DNA from: Belnapia moabensis DSM 16746
GTDB taxonomy: Bacteria > Pseudomonadota > Alphaproteobacteria > Acetobacterales > Acetobacteraceae
Direction: 5' to 3'
Assembly (NCBI RefSeq): GCF_000745835.1
Contig: NZ_JQKB01000019.1
Location: 33,181-97,180, forward strand
Length of the DNA: 64,000 nt
The notes under the pieces are model-generated. The model did no database searches, was not told the DNA's origin, and saw only the letters and a program-made list of their open reading frames with translations. Shown here piece by piece: positions 61,535-64,000 of this stretch (positions within the stretch are counted from its first letter, which is position 1; every line of letters starts with the position of its first letter). The position numbers were made by a program, and so were the translations under genes.

Positions 61535-62325
61535 CCCTCCGGCGCGATCCGGAACCGGAATCGCCGCACCAGCCGGTCCGCCACGGGGGCCGGCAGCAAG
61601 GCCAGCCCCCGCAGCGCCGCCCCAAAGAACCAGGGCATCACCACCCTGCCCTGCGCCCCGAGCAGGGCGCGCTCCACCCGCACCGCCACCTCCTCTACCG
61701 GCATCTCGAACGGATGCCCGCCGAGGAAGCGCGCCGACATCGCGCTCTCGAAGAAGCCCGGCGCCACCAGCGTCACCCGGAGGCCCGCCGGTCCATGCGC
61801 CGCCCGCAGCGCCTCGCCATAGGCCCAAAGCCCCGCCTTGCTCGCCGAATAGGCCGGACCGTCCGGCAGTCCGATGAACCCCGCGACCGACCCGACCAGC
61901 AGCACGGAGCCCCGCCCGCGCGCCAGCATCCAAGGCAGCGCCGGCTCCACCAGGTTGACCGCCCCCATCAGGTTGACCGCGATCTGCGCGCTCGCCGAAG
62001 CATGTCCCTCCGGCTTCCCATCCGGCCGGGTACCGCCATTGATCCCGGCATTGGCGATGACAGCGTCGATCGGCGCCGCCGCGTCCCAGGCCGCGAGGCA
62101 GTCAGCCATTGCCCGTGCCTCCCGCACATCGAGCACTGCCGTCTCCACCGTCGCACCGCGCGCCCGGCATGCTGCCGCAGTCTCCTCGAGCCCCGCCGCA
62201 CCGCGGGCGATCAGGCCCAGCCGCCGCCCCGGTCGCGACAGCCGCCGCGCCACCACCGCCCCCAGCCCGCGCGAGGCGCCGGTGATGACGACATGGGCGA
62301 AGCTTGCCTCGGCATCCACGGACAT
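61531..62325 (-). CDS. Short-chain dehydrogenase/reductase
   Basis: 264 residues. Cofactor motif VVITGASRGLGAVVARRLSR, NAG in AVIANAGINGG, catalytic SVAGFIGLPDGPAYSASKAG with Ser, Tyr and Lys in order. The C-terminal LLPAPVADRLVRRFRFRI is a short hydrophobic/basic tail common in membrane-associated SDRs of polysaccharide loci. ATG 62325 is more likely than GTG 62334. Convergent with amidase. Role may be tied to the polysaccharide export genes downstream, but that is context only. Confidence 0.87.
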   Translation of the reverse strand: MSVDAEASFAHVVITGASRGLGAVVARRLSRPGRRLGLIARGAAGLEETAAACRARGATVETAVLDVREARAMADCLAAWDAAAPIDAVIANAGINGGTRPDGKPEGHASASAQIAVNLMGAVNLVEPALPWMLARGRGSVLLVGSVAGFIGLPDGPAYSASKAGLWAYGEALRAAHGPAGLRVTLVAPGFFESAMSARFLGGHPFEMPVEEVAVRVERALLGAQGRVVMPWFFGAALRGLALLPAPVADRLVRRFRFRIAPEG

Positions 62326-62485
62326 CGTACCCACGTGATAAAATGAAACGATATCAAAACATCCAGCAGCTGTTAAGGCACCGTTTACGGACCCGGGTCT
62401 ATAGGAACCATCGGTTCGCCTCTGGCAGGAAGAATGCTTGTCCTTGGCTCACGTTTTGGTAAACGGATTGGGGGAGCCATCGATC
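62326..62485. promoter_or_regulatory. Divergent promoter region, SDR / polysaccharide-export genes
   Basis: Contains an AT-rich stretch (62335-62365, for the SDR) and, on the plus side, the palindrome GACCCGGGTC (62390-62399) directly followed by TATAGG. GTTTTGGTAAAC (62453-62464) is a second imperfect palindrome. These are plausible operator and -10 elements. No -35 is clear. Confidence 0.45.
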
Positions 62486-62887
62486 GTGATCCTGTTCAAT
62501 TCCGCCGCTGACCGTCCGGTCCAGACGCGCATCACCGGGCTCGTGCTGACGGCGATGGGACTCGGCCTCCTGGCTGGATGCAGTGCAGCAACCTCGCCCG
62601 GCGCCGGCACCCCCGCCGCGCCCGTCGTCGCTGTGGAGCCGATGACTCCACTCGTCGCCTTCGCCGCAACCGCCCAGCCCGGCGCCGAGACCACCCTCGC
62701 CCTGCCCGGCAGCGGCCCTGCACGGGTCCGCGTCCTGCGCACCTACAATGCCGCCAGCGGCCGTGAATGCCGCGAGGTGCTGGTCGGCGCCGGTACAGGC
62801 GAACAGGCGCGGCTGGTTTGCGGCGCCGATGGCCAATGGGCCGAGGCCCGGCCATTGCTCCGGGGCGGCGGCCTGCAACGCCCGTGA
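62486..62887 (+). CDS. Lipoprotein preceding polysaccharide exporter
   Basis: 133 residues from GTG 62486, which has GGGGGAG about ten bases upstream. The signal has lipobox LLAGCSAA. The mature part ends with RVLRTYNAASGRECREVLVG and ARLVCGADGQWAEARPLL, a Cys-based module similar in pattern to the 'G-R-x-C-R-E ... C-x-x-D-G-x-W' motif of RT0821-type surface lipoproteins. Overlaps the permease by 4 bp (GTGA), so it is linked to polysaccharide export. Function inferred. Confidence 0.75.
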   Translation: MILFNSAADRPVQTRITGLVLTAMGLGLLAGCSAATSPGAGTPAAPVVAVEPMTPLVAFAATAQPGAETTLALPGSGPARVRVLRTYNAASGRECREVLVGAGTGEQARLVCGADGQWAEARPLLRGGGLQRP

Positions 62888-63696
62888 GCGGTGCCGCCCA
62901 GCCTGCGCCAGCCCGGCGCGGCACCCGGATGGGCGATGCTCTCGCCTGCCAGCTGCGCGTCATCGGCGCCCTGCTGCTGCGCGAGCTCGGCACGAGGTTC
63001 GGCCGCGACAATCTCGGCTATCTCTGGCTCTTCGTGGAGCCGGCGCTGCTCGGCGGCGCCCTCGGCACGCTGCACTACTTCATCGCCCATGCCATGCCGG
63101 GCGGGCTGAACCCCTTCGAGTTCTGGGTGATCGCCTACATCCCCTTCTACCTGCTGCGCGGCATCATCAACCGGGCACCCTTCGGCATCCCGTCCAACCA
63201 GTCGCTGCTCTACCACCGCAACGTCACCATCCTCGACATCCTGCTGGCGCGGAACCTGCTCGAGGGCGCCGCGGTGCTCGGTGCGCTTGTGGTCTTCCTC
63301 GTCTTCTTCGGCATCGCCTTCGGCCACTGGCCGGCCGATCCCTTCAAAATGCTCTTCGGCATGGTGCTGATGCTGCTGCTCTCGCACGGCGTCTCGCTGA
63401 TGGTCTCGGCCGGCGCCGTCTATACGGAGCTGTTCGAGCGGCTGATTCACCTCATCACCTATCTCTCCATGCCGCTGCTCGGCGCCTTCTGGATGGTGTT
63501 CTGGCTGCCCTATGAGGCGCAGCGCCTCGCCATCTGGATTCCGAGCGTCCACATCTTCGAGCTGATCCGCGACGGGCATTTTGGCGGCGCAGTGCCGACG
63601 ACCTACGATATCGGCTATGTCTGCGCCTGGATCGCCGGCACCAACCTGCTCGGCATGGCGGCCATCCGCCGCGCCCGGCGCGACCTCGTGCTCTAG
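62884..63696 (+). CDS. ABC-2 type polysaccharide exporter permease (KpsM-like)
   Basis: 270 residues, six hydrophobic helices. ABC-2 permease pattern LLLRELGTRFGRDNLGYLWL, FVEPALLGGALGTLHYFIAH, and the EIP-type NVTILDILLARNLLEG; the long WMVFWLPYEAQRLAIWIPSV is also KpsM/CtrC-like. Forms the channel for capsule or exopolysaccharide export together with an ATPase (KpsT-like), which is absent from the window. Its TAG stop (63694-63696) touches the IS630 element directly, and any downstream export genes have been separated from it. GTG 62884 is used. Confidence 0.85.
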   Translation: MSGAAQPAPARRGTRMGDALACQLRVIGALLLRELGTRFGRDNLGYLWLFVEPALLGGALGTLHYFIAHAMPGGLNPFEFWVIAYIPFYLLRGIINRAPFGIPSNQSLLYHRNVTILDILLARNLLEGAAVLGALVVFLVFFGIAFGHWPADPFKMLFGMVLMLLLSHGVSLMVSAGAVYTELFERLIHLITYLSMPLLGAFWMVFWLPYEAQRLAIWIPSVHIFELIRDGHFGGAVPTTYDIGYVCAWIAGTNLLGMAAIRRARRDLVL

Positions 63697-64000
63697 TGCA
63701 CTGACCCAGACGGAGGATTCACAGCGGGCCGCTGCGGTGGAATTCTCCGGCTATGGCCCAGACCGTCAGTGTCATCGTTGGATCGGCCGACCGCACCCGC
63801 CTGAGTGCGATCATCGGCGACCGGAACCGCCCGCTCAAGCATACGCAGCGGGCCACCATCATCCTGCTGTCGGCCGAGCGGCTGCCTGTCCTGGAGGTGG
63901 CGCGCCGGGCGGGCGTCAGCCGCCCCGCGGTGTGGCGCTGGCAACAGCGCTATGCCGAGCAGGGCGTCGACGGACTGCTGCGCGACAAGACGCGCCCGCC
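63697..64000 (+). mobile_element. IS630-family element, left end (continues beyond window)
   Basis: An insertion sequence begins at or within the TA of the permease's TAG stop: the sequence GTGCACTGACCCAGACGG lies just after it, and the transposase gene starts 56 bp further on. IS630-type elements insert at TA and duplicate it, which fits the location. The right end and inverted repeat are outside the window, so the exact terminal repeat cannot be confirmed. Confidence 0.7.
63753..64000 (+). CDS. IS630-family transposase, N-terminus (partial)
   Basis: 82 codons visible. The HTH segment ATIILLSAERLPVLEVARRA, GVSRPAVWRWQQRYAEQGVD, GLLRDKTRPP is the N-terminal Tc1/mariner-like DNA-binding domain of IS630 transposases (helix-turn-helix followed by the R-x-R-P linker). 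The catalytic DDE part is outside the window. ATG 63753. Confidence 0.85.
   Translation, partial: MAQTVSVIVGSADRTRLSAIIGDRNRPLKHTQRATIILLSAERLPVLEVARRAGVSRPAVWRWQQRYAEQGVDGLLRDKTRP

Overview
This 64-kb window is very GC-rich and densely coded. It looks like a chromosome segment of an alphaproteobacterium, most likely of the Acetobacteraceae (Roseomonas-like). That placement is inferred from gene content and order: a CCA transferase/DUF6111/NUDIX/DUF1285 block, a complete suf operon headed by an Rrf2 regulator, argD-argF-Hsp33, lnt followed by an XRE regulator, and many catabolic genes. I did no phylogeny. I found no tRNA, rRNA or CRISPR array. The only mobile element is an IS630-type transposase start at the right edge.

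Layout. 1-3376 (minus): an operon for a DUF1285 protein, CoA pyrophosphatase-type NUDIX, DUF6111 membrane protein, CCA-adding enzyme and a truncated ABC exporter. 3469-11305 (plus): a MoxR / DUF58 / BatA-DUF4159 / amidotransferase-like membrane-protein operon that ends with a small lipoprotein and an ankyrin-repeat secreted protein. 11309-18869: amine/amino-acid genes (class-III aminotransferase, PNPOx-like protein, two FAD oxidoreductases, a double GNAT protein), a SWIB protein, and clear gene decay: a shattered 2-hydroxyacid dehydrogenase pseudogene, and a deletion scar joining the start of an FAD oxidoreductase to the end of a periplasmic binding protein. 19231-25692 (minus): rrf2-sufB-sufC-sufD-sufS-sufU-sufT-sufA, with a perfect 6-5-6 palindrome sitting in the spacer of its promoter. 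25806-30533 (plus): alpha/beta hydrolase, P450, SDR, nitroreductase and NUDIX. 30555-34248 (minus): PAP2 protein with an altered motif, then MBL hydrolase and two EamA transporters.

34470-36555 (plus): methyltransferase, polyprenyl-phosphate-type GT2 and a small SMR-like membrane protein, tightly overlapping. 36608-40707: amidase, two tandem paralogous lipoproteins, RecX, a GlcG/HbpS-like protein and a PRC-barrel protein. 40867-45066: argD-argF-Hsp33 and two lipoproteins. 45070-50727: FolE, a lipoprotein, a membrane protein, Lnt, XRE regulator, DUF2244 and Nth. 50906-55831: a glycosyltransferase, a maleate-isomerase/Asp-Glu-racemase family protein, a benzoylformate-decarboxylase-like TPP enzyme and a branched-chain-type binding protein. 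55828-57592: a CHAP-domain lipoprotein and two secreted proteins. 57647-59757 (minus): CaiB/BaiF CoA-transferase with an HMG-CoA-lyase-like enzyme. 59964-61534: a 59-residue GatC/AtzG-like protein translationally coupled to an amidase. 61531-63696: SDR, a lipoprotein and a KpsM-like polysaccharide exporter permease whose stop codon abuts the IS630 element.

The most unusual points are the decayed catabolic operon at 15.6-17.5 kb, the amidase with a tiny partner missed by length filters, the promoter-embedded suf operator, the standalone SWIB protein with a histone-like tail, the tandem lipoprotein duplication, and the IS insertion exactly at the end of the polysaccharide-export permease.
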